Positions 24,899-34,429 of a stretch of 64,000 nt of DNA are shown in pieces (position 1 is the stretch's first letter; the number at the start of each line of letters is the position of its first letter). A program made the translations under genes and the position numbers. The DNA is taken from positions 1,220,501-1,284,500 of the forward strand of contig NZ_CP095053.1 of NCBI RefSeq assembly GCF_022921095.1. Reading direction: 5' to 3'. Source of the stretch: Hymenobacter aerilatus (GTDB lineage Bacteria; Bacteroidota; Bacteroidia; Cytophagales; Hymenobacteraceae). The notes beneath the pieces were generated by a model. That model worked only from the letters and a program-made list of their open reading frames with translations. It was not told where the DNA came from and ran no database searches.

Positions 24899-25702
24899 TT
24901 ATCGAACTACGCCATTTAGTGAGTTTGCATAGTTAACTATGTATGCTAACTCACGAGCGTTAGCATAATCCAAATGGTTTACCTTCGCATACGCTTCTAT
25001 CTGGCGTTGCTGTTGGCGAAACGCATTTAGTAGGTCCTTTTTGGGATTACGCAGCGCAATAACGCGTCCATCTGGGAAACCCAGATAGAAATCATCCTTA
25101 ATATCCGTATACAGCTGCGTGGTAGGAATGCCCATCCCATACGGGTATCCTCCACGATACGCACCGTATCCATACGGCGAGCCATAATTGGCAGCACGTT
25201 GTACCAGTGATTCTCGCCGAAGAAGGATGGCGGGGCCATTGCTTAATTGCTCGAAAAAGCCCGGCGATTTGAAGTCACTGTAATCATTGCCCCGATTCCA
25301 TCGATACACCCGGAAGACGCGCACTAAGCTAGTATCGGGGCGCTCCTGACGGCGGCGTAGCGGGCGGGTGCCGTAGAAAGGATTGCCATAGTAATAGCCA
25401 GCGCGGGCATCGTAAAAGTCGTCGTAGTAATATGGATTGCGACGCCGGTCGATCTGTTCACCTTTTACTGCAAAGCTCTGCACCGCTACGGCCGATAGCG
25501 TCCGCACCGAGCCATCGCCAAGTTGGATCTGCACTACATCTTCGCGGCGGTTGAGGGTAAGAGGGCCTTCGAGCGTGTCACCGTTGGCCAGCAAAATAGA
25601 GCTATCGGTGAATTGCTGTACTAAACCTTGCTGCTGGGCCTGTGCCGAGCCCAGCCATAGCCAGCTTAGTAGAAATACGACAAAAGAAGCGGGTCTTTTC
25701 AT
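24899..25702 (-). CDS. secreted hypothetical protein with Tyr/Gly-rich segment
   Basis: A 267-residue exported protein. The signal peptide is MKRPASFVVFLLSWLWLGSA (ATG at 25702, with cleavage near AQA-QQ). A beta-rich part follows (SILLANGDTLEGPLTLNRRE, VVQIQLGDGSVRTLSAVAVQ). Then come Tyr-rich stretches (YYYDDFYDARAGYYYGNPFY and YGAYRGGYPYGMG), and a helical end. Its beginning resembles proteins that carry a short SH3-like or DUF-type strand pair before a variable region. It is probably periplasmic or outer-membrane associated. No family is named. Confidence 0.65.
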   Translation of the reverse strand: MKRPASFVVFLLSWLWLGSAQAQQQGLVQQFTDSSILLANGDTLEGPLTLNRREDVVQIQLGDGSVRTLSAVAVQSFAVKGEQIDRRRNPYYYDDFYDARAGYYYGNPFYGTRPLRRRQERPDTSLVRVFRVYRWNRGNDYSDFKSPGFFEQLSNGPAILLRRESLVQRAANYGSPYGYGAYRGGYPYGMGIPTTQLYTDIKDDFYLGFPDGRVIALRNPKKDLLNAFRQQQRQIEAYAKVNHLDYANARELAYIVNYANSLNGVVR

Positions 25703-25835
25703 GGGCGTAAGCATAGTAAAATCTCATAACAAGGACTGTATTCCCTTCATTCCAAAATACGAAGCCGGGTATCCAGTCTTCCTAAACAACGATAGTTTAC
25801 GAAAACCAGATACCCGGCCGGATAGTAGAAACCTG

Positions 25836-27074
25836 CTATTCGACAGCAGGTGTTTCGGACTGGTCCGATAACAGCTGATTGAGGAGCAGGTGGCCTAGCT
25901 TGTCGCGCTTGGTGGTGAGGTAGCGCCGGTTGTGCTCATTAGGCATAATCTCAATCGGCACGGTGTCGACTACCTCGAGACCATACGCGGCCAGGCCAGT
26001 GCGTTTGCGCGGATTGTTAGTGAGTAGGCGCATCTGTGAGATGCCCAAATCGCGCAGGATGGAAGCGCCTACCCCGTAGTCGCGCTCATCCATCTGGAAG
26101 CCCAATTCCAGATTAGCTTCTACTGTGTCGCGGCCTTGCTCCTGCAATTTGTAAGCTTTCAGCTTGTTGAGCAGGCCAATGCCGCGGCCTTCCTGGTTCA
26201 TGTATACAATAACGCCCCGCCCTTCGCGCTCAATCTGCTGCATGGCCTGGTGGAGCTGCGGGCCACAGTCGCAGCGGCAGCTGCCGAAGATGTCGCCGGT
26301 GACACAGGAGCTGTGCACGCGCACCAGCACGGGCTCGGGGCCGACAATATCGCCTTTCACCAGCGCCAGGTGCTGGGCACCGGTGGAGCGCTGAGTATAC
26401 GCTATCAAATCGAAGTCGCCCCAATCAGTGGGCATCTTCACGGAGATTTCGCGGGTAATGAGGCTTTCCTTTTCGAGGCGATACTTGATCAGGTCTTGCA
26501 CCGAAATCAGCTTCAGGTCCCACTTGTCGGCCACTTGGCGTAGCTCCGGTAGGCGAGCCATTTCGCCGTCCTCACGCAGAATCTCTACCAGTACGCCCGC
26601 CGGCTCGAAGCCGGCCAGCCGGGCCAGGTCTACGGCGGCTTCGGTGTGGCCGGCGCGGCGCAGCACACCTTCTTTGCGCGCTTTCAGCGGGAAAATATGG
26701 CCGGGCTTACCCAAGTCTTCTGGCTTGGTGTCGGGGTCGATGAGGGCCAGAATGGTCTTGCTGCGGTCGGAGGCCGAAATGCCGGTAGTGACGCCGTTTT
26801 TGAGCAGGTCGATACTAACGGTGAAGGGGGTAGAATGCAAGGCCGTGTTGCGGCCTACCATCAGGTCTAGCTCCAGCTCGTTGCAACGGGCTTCGGTGAG
26901 GGGCGCGCACACCAACCCGCGGCCGTGAGTGGCCATAAAGTTGATAACCTCGGGGGTGGCGCAACGGGCGGCGCAGATGAAGTCGCCTTCGTTCTCGCGG
27001 TCTTCATCGTCAACGACGACAACAACTTTGCCGGCGCGAATATCAGCAATGGCATCTTCTATGGAATCAAGCAT
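25836..27074 (-). CDS. ribBA: bifunctional DHBP synthase / GTP cyclohydrolase II
   Basis: Makes both early riboflavin precursors: 3,4-dihydroxy-2-butanone 4-phosphate from ribulose 5-phosphate, and the pyrimidine from GTP. At 412 residues it is the usual fusion. The RibB half has [16 protein letters not shown] near residue 20-35 and [11 protein letters not shown]. The RibA half has the zinc site [20 protein letters not shown] near 255-275, then [20 protein letters not shown] and LLTNNPRKR. No FMN riboswitch is recognisable in the 60-base gap upstream. It may be read through from the two glycosyltransferases on the same strand. Confidence 0.96.
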   Translation of the reverse strand: MLDSIEDAIADIRAGKVVVVVDDEDRENEGDFICAARCATPEVINFMATHGRGLVCAPLTEARCNELELDLMVGRNTALHSTPFTVSIDLLKNGVTTGISASDRSKTILALIDPDTKPEDLGKPGHIFPLKARKEGVLRRAGHTEAAVDLARLAGFEPAGVLVEILREDGEMARLPELRQVADKWDLKLISVQDLIKYRLEKESLITREISVKMPTDWGDFDLIAYTQRSTGAQHLALVKGDIVGPEPVLVRVHSSCVTGDIFGSCRCDCGPQLHQAMQQIEREGRGVIVYMNQEGRGIGLLNKLKAYKLQEQGRDTVEANLELGFQMDERDYGVGASILRDLGISQMRLLTNNPRKRTGLAAYGLEVVDTVPIEIMPNEHNRRYLTTKRDKLGHLLLNQLLSDQSETPAVE

Positions 27075-27134
27075 CAGAACAGTATTCGAAAAATGAGTAG
27101 TCAGCTACTCTACAACCAGTAGCAGGCCGCGAAG

Positions 27135-28358
27135 TTACGGCGCGGGCTCTGGAGAGTTGATAGGGGGGATTACCGCATCTGATGCGGCATGCAGGCACAT
27201 AATTTTCTCCAGCCGGGTGGTAGCAGTGCCCCAATTATAGTGAGTACTCACAAACCGGAGACCTCGCTCAGCAAGTATAGCTGCTTCTGCGGGATAGGAG
27301 AGAAGCTTGCTGATGTGCGTAGCCAACGCAACGGCCGTATCACCAATCAATACCTGCTCGTTGGGGGTACCACGTAGTGCCGCATTGGCTAGTGTAGTAG
27401 TGACGCAGGGTAAATGCATGGCCATGGCTTCTAATAGCTTATTTTGCAGACCAGTGCCCGTGCGCATTGGCGCTACAAATACACGAGCGCCTGCGTAAGC
27501 AGTGCGGATATCGGGTAGCCAACCACTGATGGTAACGCCCTCCGCTGCCAGAGCCTGCACGCGGGCGGTAGGGGTAGTACCCGCAATCAGGAGCCGGGCA
27601 CGTGGGTGTTGCCTGCGCACTAGTGGTAGAATTTCCTCGGCCAGAAATATGGCTGCATCTATATTAGGCGGGTAGGCCATGTTGCCACAGAACAATAATT
27701 CGTGTTCTTTCGGCGCATTTGTGGGCTGAAAATACGTGGTGTCAATGCCGTTCAGTACCACCCGGATTTGCTGGCGCTGGGGGTGGTCGATGAGCTGGCG
27801 GTCCTGATCAGAGATAATGCTATGCGCACGGAACCAGTCGAAGACGAGCGCCTCGTAACGCCGTAAGCGTTGGGCTTCTAGCTGAAAAACGGGACGTTGC
27901 CAGCGTGGTGATCGTGCTGCCCGACGCGCAACTCCGGCGGAAAACACATCCATATAATCAAGTGTGCAGGGCCACTGCTGGTAGTGCGGCCGCAGATACT
28001 CCGCCATCCGAATCAACTGACAATACACATGATCGGGCTGGAAGGTATGAAGCAACTGTGTAAGTAGCCGTTGTGCCGCCGGATCCTGAAAGTACCCGAT
28101 TTGTAGGGGGCGGGCCAATGCAAGGGCCATAGCAAGGCCTCTAGCAATACCAAGGCGGCGCAGGCGATGTACGTACAGACCGCCCGCGCAGAATGGTCTT
28201 ATCTGTGCGTAGGATTCTGCTGGTACATCTTCGTCCGTGAGAGCCAGTAAACAAATTGTATGGCGTTGCGCCAGTTCTCTTAATTGGTAAAAAGCACGTA
28301 GCTTATCGCCTTTGTCGAGCGGATAGGGAAAACGAGACAGCAGGACCAGCAGCTTCAT
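27135..28358 (-). CDS. glycosyltransferase, GT4-like (GT-B fold)
   Basis: A 407-residue glycosyltransferase. The N-terminal domain starts MKLLVLLSRFPYPLDKGDK, a standard opening that binds the acceptor. The C-terminal half has LLFCGNMAYPPNIDAAIFL near residue 230, ISGWLPDIRTAYAGARVFVA, and PMRTGTGLQNKLLEAMAMHL, with the catalytic/nucleotide-binding Glu of E-x7-E type. The ATG at 28358 is chosen over a TTG three codons upstream. It begins 11 bases after the stop of the upstream glycosyltransferase, so they form an operon, likely for a surface polysaccharide. Sugar specificity is unknown. Confidence 0.88.
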   Translation of the reverse strand: MKLLVLLSRFPYPLDKGDKLRAFYQLRELAQRHTICLLALTDEDVPAESYAQIRPFCAGGLYVHRLRRLGIARGLAMALALARPLQIGYFQDPAAQRLLTQLLHTFQPDHVYCQLIRMAEYLRPHYQQWPCTLDYMDVFSAGVARRAARSPRWQRPVFQLEAQRLRRYEALVFDWFRAHSIISDQDRQLIDHPQRQQIRVVLNGIDTTYFQPTNAPKEHELLFCGNMAYPPNIDAAIFLAEEILPLVRRQHPRARLLIAGTTPTARVQALAAEGVTISGWLPDIRTAYAGARVFVAPMRTGTGLQNKLLEAMAMHLPCVTTTLANAALRGTPNEQVLIGDTAVALATHISKLLSYPAEAAILAERGLRFVSTHYNWGTATTRLEKIMCLHAASDAVIPPINSPEPAP

Positions 28359-28369
28359 ACGCCGCAAAC

Positions 28370-29593
28370 TTACGCGCTTTCGCGCAGGCGGCCTAGGCAG
28401 CTATATAATTGCAGAAAACGCTCAATCACGCGGCGGTTGTCGTAGAGGCGGGCAATGGTGCGCCGGGCCTCCTGGCGAATCTGCTGGTAGGGGAGCGTGC
28501 CCTCGTAGTAGGCCCGCAGCCTAGCTACCCACACCTGGGGCTCGTCGCAGAGCAGAATATCGTGTCCTTCTTGTACGGCAATGCCTTCAGAGCCCAGGCC
28601 GGTACTCAGAATGCACTTACCCAGCGCCATACCTTCAATAATCTTGATGCGCATCCCCCCACCCGAAAGTAGCGGTACCAGCATCAGCTCATACTGCTGC
28701 ATGAACTGCGCGGCCGACTCCACAAAGCCGTGCACATAGATATTATCGCGGCCGTGGTGCTGCTGAATGGCAGGGGGGGTAGACTTACCAGCCAGGTGCA
28801 GCTCCAGCTTGGGTAGCTGCTCGTGCACCTGGGGCCAGATGTTGGTCAGAAACCACTCCACCCCCTCGCGGTTGGGTAGCCAGTCGAGCGAACCGATGAT
28901 GAACGCCGTGCGTGGTCTTGGGGAGAGAGTCGGATCGAGAGGTAGGCGGTCGGCATCTACACCGGCCGGAACAAACACCACCGGCTCGGGGCATCCCAAT
29001 GCCAGTAGGCGCCGCCGGTCAGGCTCTGTAATAGCAGCTACGGCATCAAAGCGGGGAAGGTACTGCCGCTCAAACTGCTCTAGGCGCCGGGCCAGATGGC
29101 GCAAGTACCAGGCTTTGGCAACATTATACTCCCGGCTGGCCAGCATCTGCCAGATGGTGTGCTCCACGTTGTGCGCCCGCAGCACTACTGGCACATGGGG
29201 TGCTACCCGCCGGATAGTATCAATGTACCAGGCTACAAAGGTGCCTTCTACCTGCACCACGTCGATGGTTTCGGTTTGCAGAATCTGCGTGAGCTGCTCG
29301 GCCAGCGCCGTACTCACGAACCGCTCCACGTTGTACGGAATGCTGCCCAGTAGCAAGTTACGCAGGGCACGAACAGGCCGTAGGCGTGTATCAACGGGTA
29401 CCGTTACCAAGCGCACGTTGGGGCCAAGGTGGTCGAGCGCGGTGTCGGGCTGAAAATGTTTGGGGGTGTTTACGGCCAGCACGGTTACCTTATGCCCCGC
29501 GCGCGCCAAGCCAGCCGCCACATCGTACATGGCGATGGCACCGCCATCGTGGGGTGGGAACGGGACGCGCGGACAAAGTTGCAGAACGTGCAA
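28370..29593 (-). CDS. glycosyltransferase, GT4-like (GT-B fold)
   Basis: A 407-residue glycosyltransferase. It opens MHVLQLCPRVPFPPHDGGAI, with the N-domain motif AMYDVAAGLARAGHKVTVLA. The C-domain has AFIIGSLDWLPNREGVEWFL near residue 215, ELHLAGKSTPPA, YVHGFVESAAQFMQQYELML and GMRIKIIEGMALGKCIL. It is paralogous in plan to the gene after it. A longer frame begins at a GTG at 29620, but a perfect -7 element (29622-29629) is only one base from that codon. The TTG at 29593 is therefore preferred as the start. Substrates unknown. Confidence 0.85.
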   Translation of the reverse strand: MHVLQLCPRVPFPPHDGGAIAMYDVAAGLARAGHKVTVLAVNTPKHFQPDTALDHLGPNVRLVTVPVDTRLRPVRALRNLLLGSIPYNVERFVSTALAEQLTQILQTETIDVVQVEGTFVAWYIDTIRRVAPHVPVVLRAHNVEHTIWQMLASREYNVAKAWYLRHLARRLEQFERQYLPRFDAVAAITEPDRRRLLALGCPEPVVFVPAGVDADRLPLDPTLSPRPRTAFIIGSLDWLPNREGVEWFLTNIWPQVHEQLPKLELHLAGKSTPPAIQQHHGRDNIYVHGFVESAAQFMQQYELMLVPLLSGGGMRIKIIEGMALGKCILSTGLGSEGIAVQEGHDILLCDEPQVWVARLRAYYEGTLPYQQIRQEARRTIARLYDNRRVIERFLQLYSCLGRLRESA

Positions 29594-29621
29594 GGCTGGA
29601 AAGGTAGGTGGGATGGGCACA

Positions 29622-29629
29622 CAAAGCTA
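29622..29629 (-). promoter_or_regulatory. -7 element of glycosyltransferase operon
   Basis: TAGCTTTG on the minus strand. Transcription would start about four bases later, inside or after the GTG at 29620, so that codon is too close to be an efficient start. It decides in favour of the TTG at 29593. Confidence 0.55.
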
Positions 29630-29753
29630 CGAAGAAGCCGAAGGCATTCTTGGCCCGAACTCGATCAAATTGTGACATGTGCACAAGGCACTGGCGTAGC
29701 ACTTCTTACGGTTGAGTGCTACCCAGAAAACCGGCTGTACCAAAGGGTAGGCG

Positions 29754-31793
29754 CTACGCCCGGCGCGGAATAACCGTGCCCAAATGGCTGGCTAGCTCAT
29801 TATCAAGCCGTTTGTAGAGCATCAGGGCTTCCAGAATCTTATCGACGGCGGCCGGATCGGTGGCGTCGCGCAGCTCTTGTTGCAACTGATCCAACTCGCG
29901 CTGCACGGTTTCTTTTTTCAGGCGGAGCAGGGCGTTGTCGCAGGCAATTTGCAGTTGGTCCAGCTCGCGGGGTACGTAGATCTGGTGGGTGCTCCAGTTG
30001 GGGCTCAGCTCATACTTTTCGGTTGCTAGGTCGCTTACCAGGGCCCGAATGTCGCCGCGGCTGTGCTGGATGAAATGGCGCACATCGGGCCAACGGCCCT
30101 CATTCATCTCCTCCTGACACAAGTGCAACAGGTCGGCGTAGATAGGTGTGCGTAGGGGCGTTTCCTCTAGTTGCGCTAGCAGGTAGTGCGCTACCGTCAC
30201 CTCTGGTTGCAGCAGTTGGGGCGCGTAGAGCAGCAGTAGGCGCACAATTTCCCGCTCGCATACGGCCAGCACGTCTTCTATGGGCTCTACTTCTTGTTTG
30301 GTTGCAGCCTCGCCCAGTTCCTCTGGGGTAGCGCCGTACATCAGCATCTCGGCGGCCTCCTCATCAGAGAGGGGGCGGGCCGGGACAGCCAGTTGCTGCC
30401 GGGTAGGAGTAGGGAGTGCCGGTGAGGCCGGGGCCGGGCTGGTGCCCCCGGCAGCTTTGCCCGAAGCCGTACGCACCAGTTTGTTGTACTCCGTAATCAG
30501 CACCTGCTCATCAATGCTGAACGCGGCGCTGGTCTGCTGCAAAAACACCTGCCGCTTGATGGGGTCGGGCACTTTAGCAATGCTCTGGAGCACGTCGCGG
30601 ATAGCCTCGGCCTTCTTTACCGGATCTTGGGCGGCCTCGCGGGCTACTAGCTTGGTTTTGAAGCTGATAAAATCCTGACTCTGGCTGTTGAGATACTCCT
30701 GAAAGCGCTGGTCGCCTACCTTGCGGATGTAGCTATCGGGGTCGTCGCCGTCCGGAAACAGCACCACGCGCACGTTCAGGCCACCTTCCAGTAGCATGTC
30801 TACCCCGCGCAACGACGCCTTGATACCAGCTGCGTCGCCGTCGTAGAGCACCGTCACGTTGTCGGAGTAGCGCTTGATCAGGCGAATCTGCCCATCGGTG
30901 AGCGAGGTGCCCGACGAGGCCACCACGTTCTTGATGCCGCCCTGGTGCAGGCTCAGCACGTCGAGGTAGCCTTCCACCAAGTAGCACACCTCCTCTGCCC
31001 GAATGGCCTGCCGCGCCTGGTACAAGCCGTAGAGGATGTCGGACTTGTGGTAAATCTCCGACTCCGGCGAGTTCAAGTACTTAGCCGTCTTGTCGTTGGG
31101 CTTGAGCGTGCGCGCTCCAAAGCCCACTACCCGCCCCGAAATGTTGTGAATGGGGAACATCACACGTCCCCGGAATCGGTCGTAGCGGCGGCCAGTGTCC
31201 TGGCCCGCATCGTCGGTGCGCGTCACCACGAGGCCAGTTTTTTCTAGGTACTTGCGGTCGTAGCCAACCTGCTCGGCAGTTTTCAACAGGTCGTCCCACT
31301 GATCGAGGGAGTAGCCTAGCTCGAAGGTGGTAATAGTAGTTTGGTTGAGGCCGCGCTGGCGCAAGTAGCTCAGCCCAATGCCCTGGCCCTCATCCGATTT
31401 CAGCAGCAGCTTGTGGTAGTGGTCTTTCGCCCAGCTGGAAATGATGTACTGCGAGTCCTTTTCGTTCTGGGCTAGCTGCTGCTCGGGCGTCTTTTCTTCT
31501 TCCTGAACGTCAATCCCGTACTTTTTGGCCAGGTACTTCAGGGCCTCCACATAGCTGGTGCCCTCAATATCCATGATGAACTGGACCACCCCGCCCGCCT
31601 TGCCGCACCCAAAGCACTTGTACAAGCCCTTGGCCGGCGCCACCGAGAAGCTCGGTGACTTCTCGTGGTGAAACGGGCAGCACGCCCACAGATTCTGACC
31701 TTTCTTCTTTAAGGGTACAAAATCTCCCACCACCTCCACAATGTCGGCGTGGTGGATGATCTGATCGACGGTTTCTTTAGGAATGCGGGCCAT
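29754..31793 (-). CDS. dnaG: DNA primase
   Basis: Lays RNA primers at replication forks. The 679-residue protein has the zinc-binding domain first: CPFHHEKSPSFSVAPAKGLY with CFGCGKAGG following (three Cys, one His). The catalytic region includes RGRVMFPIHNISGRVVGFGA, the TOPRIM VEGYLDVLSLHQGGIKNVVA near residue 250, and VTVLYDGDAAGIKASLRGVD. The C-terminal helicase-interaction domain covers about 500-679 and is divergent, as is normal. The ATG at 31793 is six bases from a -7 element, so the mRNA is probably leaderless or nearly so. Twelve further upstream codons are not used. Confidence 0.96.
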   Translation of the reverse strand: MARIPKETVDQIIHHADIVEVVGDFVPLKKKGQNLWACCPFHHEKSPSFSVAPAKGLYKCFGCGKAGGVVQFIMDIEGTSYVEALKYLAKKYGIDVQEEEKTPEQQLAQNEKDSQYIISSWAKDHYHKLLLKSDEGQGIGLSYLRQRGLNQTTITTFELGYSLDQWDDLLKTAEQVGYDRKYLEKTGLVVTRTDDAGQDTGRRYDRFRGRVMFPIHNISGRVVGFGARTLKPNDKTAKYLNSPESEIYHKSDILYGLYQARQAIRAEEVCYLVEGYLDVLSLHQGGIKNVVASSGTSLTDGQIRLIKRYSDNVTVLYDGDAAGIKASLRGVDMLLEGGLNVRVVLFPDGDDPDSYIRKVGDQRFQEYLNSQSQDFISFKTKLVAREAAQDPVKKAEAIRDVLQSIAKVPDPIKRQVFLQQTSAAFSIDEQVLITEYNKLVRTASGKAAGGTSPAPASPALPTPTRQQLAVPARPLSDEEAAEMLMYGATPEELGEAATKQEVEPIEDVLAVCEREIVRLLLLYAPQLLQPEVTVAHYLLAQLEETPLRTPIYADLLHLCQEEMNEGRWPDVRHFIQHSRGDIRALVSDLATEKYELSPNWSTHQIYVPRELDQLQIACDNALLRLKKETVQRELDQLQQELRDATDPAAVDKILEALMLYKRLDNELASHLGTVIPRRA

Positions 31794-31799
31794 AGGGAG

Positions 31800-31807
31800 C
31801 AAAGATA
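31800..31807 (-). promoter_or_regulatory. -7 element immediately upstream of dnaG
   Basis: TATCTTTG on the minus strand, six bases before the dnaG ATG. Confidence 0.6.
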
Positions 31808-31894
31808 ACACGGCTTCGCGGCGGCTCATGCTGAGCTACCCCAAAGCCGTGTAGACGAACGTACTACCAAGTGTTCCGGGCGCTGCCCGGCAAC

Positions 31895-32554
31895 CTACTT
31901 CCGGTTGTGAATATCGCTGCTACCCGATGCTCGCGACTCTAGCCGCACCGCCGACACGTAGGCGTCGCTGCTGCCGCTGGCTTGCACGGTGGCCTGCTGG
32001 CTCACCAGCTTGGCGGCGTGGTAGTCGCTGCTGCCGCTGACCTGCACTTGCTGGCGCTCTACCTGGCCGGTGAGGTACACGTCGCTGGCACCGCTGGCCT
32101 GCACGTTCAGGCTTTTGGCATTGAGCTGTAGGGTCACGTCGCTGGCGCCGCTGGCCTGAATCGCGAAAGCATCGGCCGTGAAGGGCGTTTGACCTTTCAC
32201 ATCGGTAGCACCGCTCAGCTTCAGGGCCGTCAGGTTGGGGCAAGTTACGTAGACTTTCACCCCGTTCTTGTCGTTTTTCAGCAAGTTGCGTAGTGCAGCC
32301 GTCATACCCTCATTGTCGCGGTAGATGCGCAGCACACCGTCGCGCACTTCGGTTTTGGTAGTGGCTTGTACCTCGTCAAGCGCCTCCACTACCACGCTTG
32401 TTTGGGGTCCTTGGGTGAGGTAGACAGTGGTAGCCCCGCTGGCTTCCAGTTGGCTGAATGCACTGAGCGGGCGGTCTTGTTTGCTTTGTGCGGCGGCAGA
32501 GCCAGCGAACAAACTCAGGACCAGCATCCAGGGAGTGAATACGAAGAGTTTCAT
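31895..32554 (-). CDS. GIN-domain (DUF2807) secreted protein
   Basis: A 219-residue exported protein. The signal peptide is MKLFVFTPWMLVLSLFAGSA (ATG at 32554). The body is the head GIN domain, a right-handed beta-helix. It shows as a chain of strands ending in Ser/Gly/Asp turns: LKLSGATDV, IQASGASDVTL, VQASGASDVYL, VQVSGSSDYHA, VQASGSSDAYV, RASGSSDI, spaced about 20 residues apart. Such proteins are periplasmic and abundant in Bacteroidota, of unknown function, perhaps ligand-binding. It is divergent from mrp. Confidence 0.88.
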   Translation of the reverse strand: MKLFVFTPWMLVLSLFAGSAAAQSKQDRPLSAFSQLEASGATTVYLTQGPQTSVVVEALDEVQATTKTEVRDGVLRIYRDNEGMTAALRNLLKNDKNGVKVYVTCPNLTALKLSGATDVKGQTPFTADAFAIQASGASDVTLQLNAKSLNVQASGASDVYLTGQVERQQVQVSGSSDYHAAKLVSQQATVQASGSSDAYVSAVRLESRASGSSDIHNRK

Positions 32555-32675
32555 GGCGAAGAAGCGTTTAGGTTGGCGTTTGAAAAGGTAGATGCGTGGT
32601 GGCCGTTGCCCGTTGCCTGAGTGCAGCAAAAATGTTGGGTAGGACCGCTGGCAACTTCCGCCCAGGTTTCCGGGT

Positions 32676-32683
32676 TATCTTTG
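32676..32683 (+). promoter_or_regulatory. -7 element of mrp-nifU
   Basis: TATCTTTG, 21 bases before the mrp ATG. No clear TTG lies 19 bases upstream of it. Confidence 0.6.
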
Positions 32684-32704
32684 CACTCGGAAACACTCCT
32701 ACCT

Positions 32705-33805
32705 ATGGCTATTACTACCGAAGACGTCCTGAAAGCCCTCAGCTACGTCGAAGAACCGGATTTGGGCAAAGACCTCGTGACCCTCAACATGGTGGAGGAC
32801 GTGCAGGTGGACGGCAAAAACGTGTCGTTTACTGTGGTGCTTACTACCCCTGCTTGTCCGCTTAAAGAGTTGATTCACAACGCCTGCGTGCGCGCCGTGC
32901 ATACCATGGTGGACAAAGACGCGGAGGTGAAAATCAACATGACCTCGCGCGTGACCACCATGCGCCAGAACCGCGACATCCTGCCCGGCGTCAAGAACAT
33001 CATCGCCATTGCCTCGGGCAAAGGCGGGGTAGGCAAGAGCACCGTGACGGCCAACCTGGCCCTGGCCCTGGCCCGCACCGGCGCCCGGGTAGGCTTGGTC
33101 GATGCTGATATTTCGGGGCCGAGCATGCCCTTAATGTTTGGGGTAGAAGATGCCCGCCCACACGTGTACCAAAACGCGGAGGGCCGCAACCTGATTCAGC
33201 CTATTGAGCGCTACGGCGTGAAGTTGATGAGCATTGGCTTCCTGGCCCCGGCCGAGTCGGCTATTGTGTGGCGCGGGCCAATGGCCTCGTCGGCACTCAA
33301 GCAGTTCATCACGGAGGTGGAATGGGGCGAGCTGGACTACCTACTGCTCGACATGCCTCCCGGCACCTCCGACATTCACCTGACCATGGTGCAAACCGTG
33401 CCTGTTACAGGTTCGCTCATCGTGACCACGCCGCAAAAAGTGGCGCTGGCCGATGCGGAAAAAGGCTTGCAGATGTTCCGCCTACCCCAAATCAACGTGC
33501 CGGTGCTGGGGGTGGTAGAAAACATGGCGTGGTTTACACCTGCCGAACTGCCCGATAATAAGTACTTCATTTTCGGTGAAGGCGGCGGTGCAGCCCTAGC
33601 TGACAAGCACGGCGTAGCTCTGTTAGGACAGATTCCGCTGGTGCAGAGCATCCGCGAAAACGGCGACCAGGGTACGCCCGCCATTTTGCAGGAGGGCACG
33701 GCCGTGGCTGCTACCTTCGAGCAGCTGGCCGAGGAGCTGGCCCGGCAGGTAAGCATCCGCAACGCCGTGGCACCGCGCACCAACGTGGTGCAGATGAACT
33801 CCTAG
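32705..33805 (+). CDS. mrp: Mrp/NBP35-family iron-sulfur carrier ATPase (ApbC)
   Basis: Carries or inserts Fe-S clusters in the cytoplasm using ATP. The 366-residue protein has an N-terminal DUF59/MIP18 domain (VLKALSYVEEPDLGKDLVTL, TTPACPLKEL). The deviant Walker A IASGKGGVGKSTVTANLALA follows near residue 100, with switch I VDADISGPSMPLM and Walker B LLLDMPPGTSD. The ATG at 32705 fits the promoter 21 bases upstream; the frame extends 28 codons further, but not credibly. It is followed after 54 bases by a NifU-domain gene, so the two form an Fe-S assembly unit. The usual CxxC pair is not seen where NBP35 carries it. Confidence 0.93.
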   Translation: MAITTEDVLKALSYVEEPDLGKDLVTLNMVEDVQVDGKNVSFTVVLTTPACPLKELIHNACVRAVHTMVDKDAEVKINMTSRVTTMRQNRDILPGVKNIIAIASGKGGVGKSTVTANLALALARTGARVGLVDADISGPSMPLMFGVEDARPHVYQNAEGRNLIQPIERYGVKLMSIGFLAPAESAIVWRGPMASSALKQFITEVEWGELDYLLLDMPPGTSDIHLTMVQTVPVTGSLIVTTPQKVALADAEKGLQMFRLPQINVPVLGVVENMAWFTPAELPDNKYFIFGEGGGAALADKHGVALLGQIPLVQSIRENGDQGTPAILQEGTAVAATFEQLAEELARQVSIRNAVAPRTNVVQMNS

Positions 33806-33859
33806 TCCCGTTCCGAATATTTTTTCGAACTTCGCGGACCGCCCACTTGTATAGCTAGT

Positions 33860-34195
33860 ATGACGCATACCCCCACTATTGCCGACCATCCGCTGCTGCC
33901 GCGCATCGAGCAGGCCCTGGACGGCATCCGCCCCTACTTGGCCGCCGACGGAGGCAACGTACGCGTGCTCGACATCACCGACGACATGGTGTTGCAACTG
34001 GAGCTGCTGGGCGCCTGCGGCACCTGCCCTATGTCGCCGATGACGCTGAAAGCCGGTGTGGAAGAATCGGTGAAGAAAGCAGTGCCCGAAATTCGGGCCG
34101 TGCAGGCTATCAACTCTACGCCTATGGCCGAGCAGCCAGCCGGGCAAACTGGCCACCCACTACCGCCCACGCCGGTGCCTACCCCAGAGTTTTAG
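33860..34195 (+). CDS. NifU-domain Fe-S scaffold protein
   Basis: A 111-residue protein of the NifU C-terminal (NFU) type that holds a 4Fe-4S cluster through a CxxC pair on a dimer. The core runs IEQALDGIRPYLAADGGNVR, then LELLGACGTCPMSPMTLKAG (the two Cys) and VEESVKKAVPEIRAV. The last 25 residues are Pro-rich and not part of the domain. It is the second gene of the mrp unit and would deliver clusters with it to apo-enzymes. Confidence 0.93.
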   Translation: MTHTPTIADHPLLPRIEQALDGIRPYLAADGGNVRVLDITDDMVLQLELLGACGTCPMSPMTLKAGVEESVKKAVPEIRAVQAINSTPMAEQPAGQTGHPLPPTPVPTPEF

Positions 34196-34218
34196 ACTTT
34201 CGTTATTGTCTTGGATAC

Positions 34219-34256
34219 AACAGCGCCAGCTTTCTGATAGAAAGCTGGCGCTGTTT
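34219..34256 (+). terminator. mrp-nifU terminator
   Basis: AACAGCGCCAGCTTTCT pairs with its complement across GAT, about 25 bases after the nifU stop, with a T-rich end. Confidence 0.88.
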
Positions 34257-34291
34257 GTTTGTAGAATTGCACCTGCATTTCTCTCTCATCT

Positions 34292-34390
34292 GTCATCCTG
34301 AGCTTGTGAAGGATCTTCTCACGCTGAAGCGAGTCGTTGTTACGCCTGCCGTTCTTCCGTGAAAAGGTCCTTCGCTGCGCTCAAGATGAC
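34292..34390. repeat. interspersed palindromic repeat, GTCATCCTGAGC family (copy 2)
   Basis: A 99-base element beginning GTCATCCTGAGC and ending CTCAAGATGAC. It shares GAAGGA-TCTTCTCACG and the inner GCGAGTCGTTG with copies at 8891, 57584 and 62232, with more mismatches in the arms. It lies 40 bases ahead of the ADP-ribosylglycohydrolase start. Confidence 0.8.
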
Positions 34391-34429
34391 AGACGAAAAA
34401 GGATAACTAAACGATTTACAATAAGCACT

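Noticed and set aside
27060..27135. Possible FMN riboswitch ahead of ribBA
   Set aside because: The gap is only 60 bases and none of the conserved RFN-element blocks is present.
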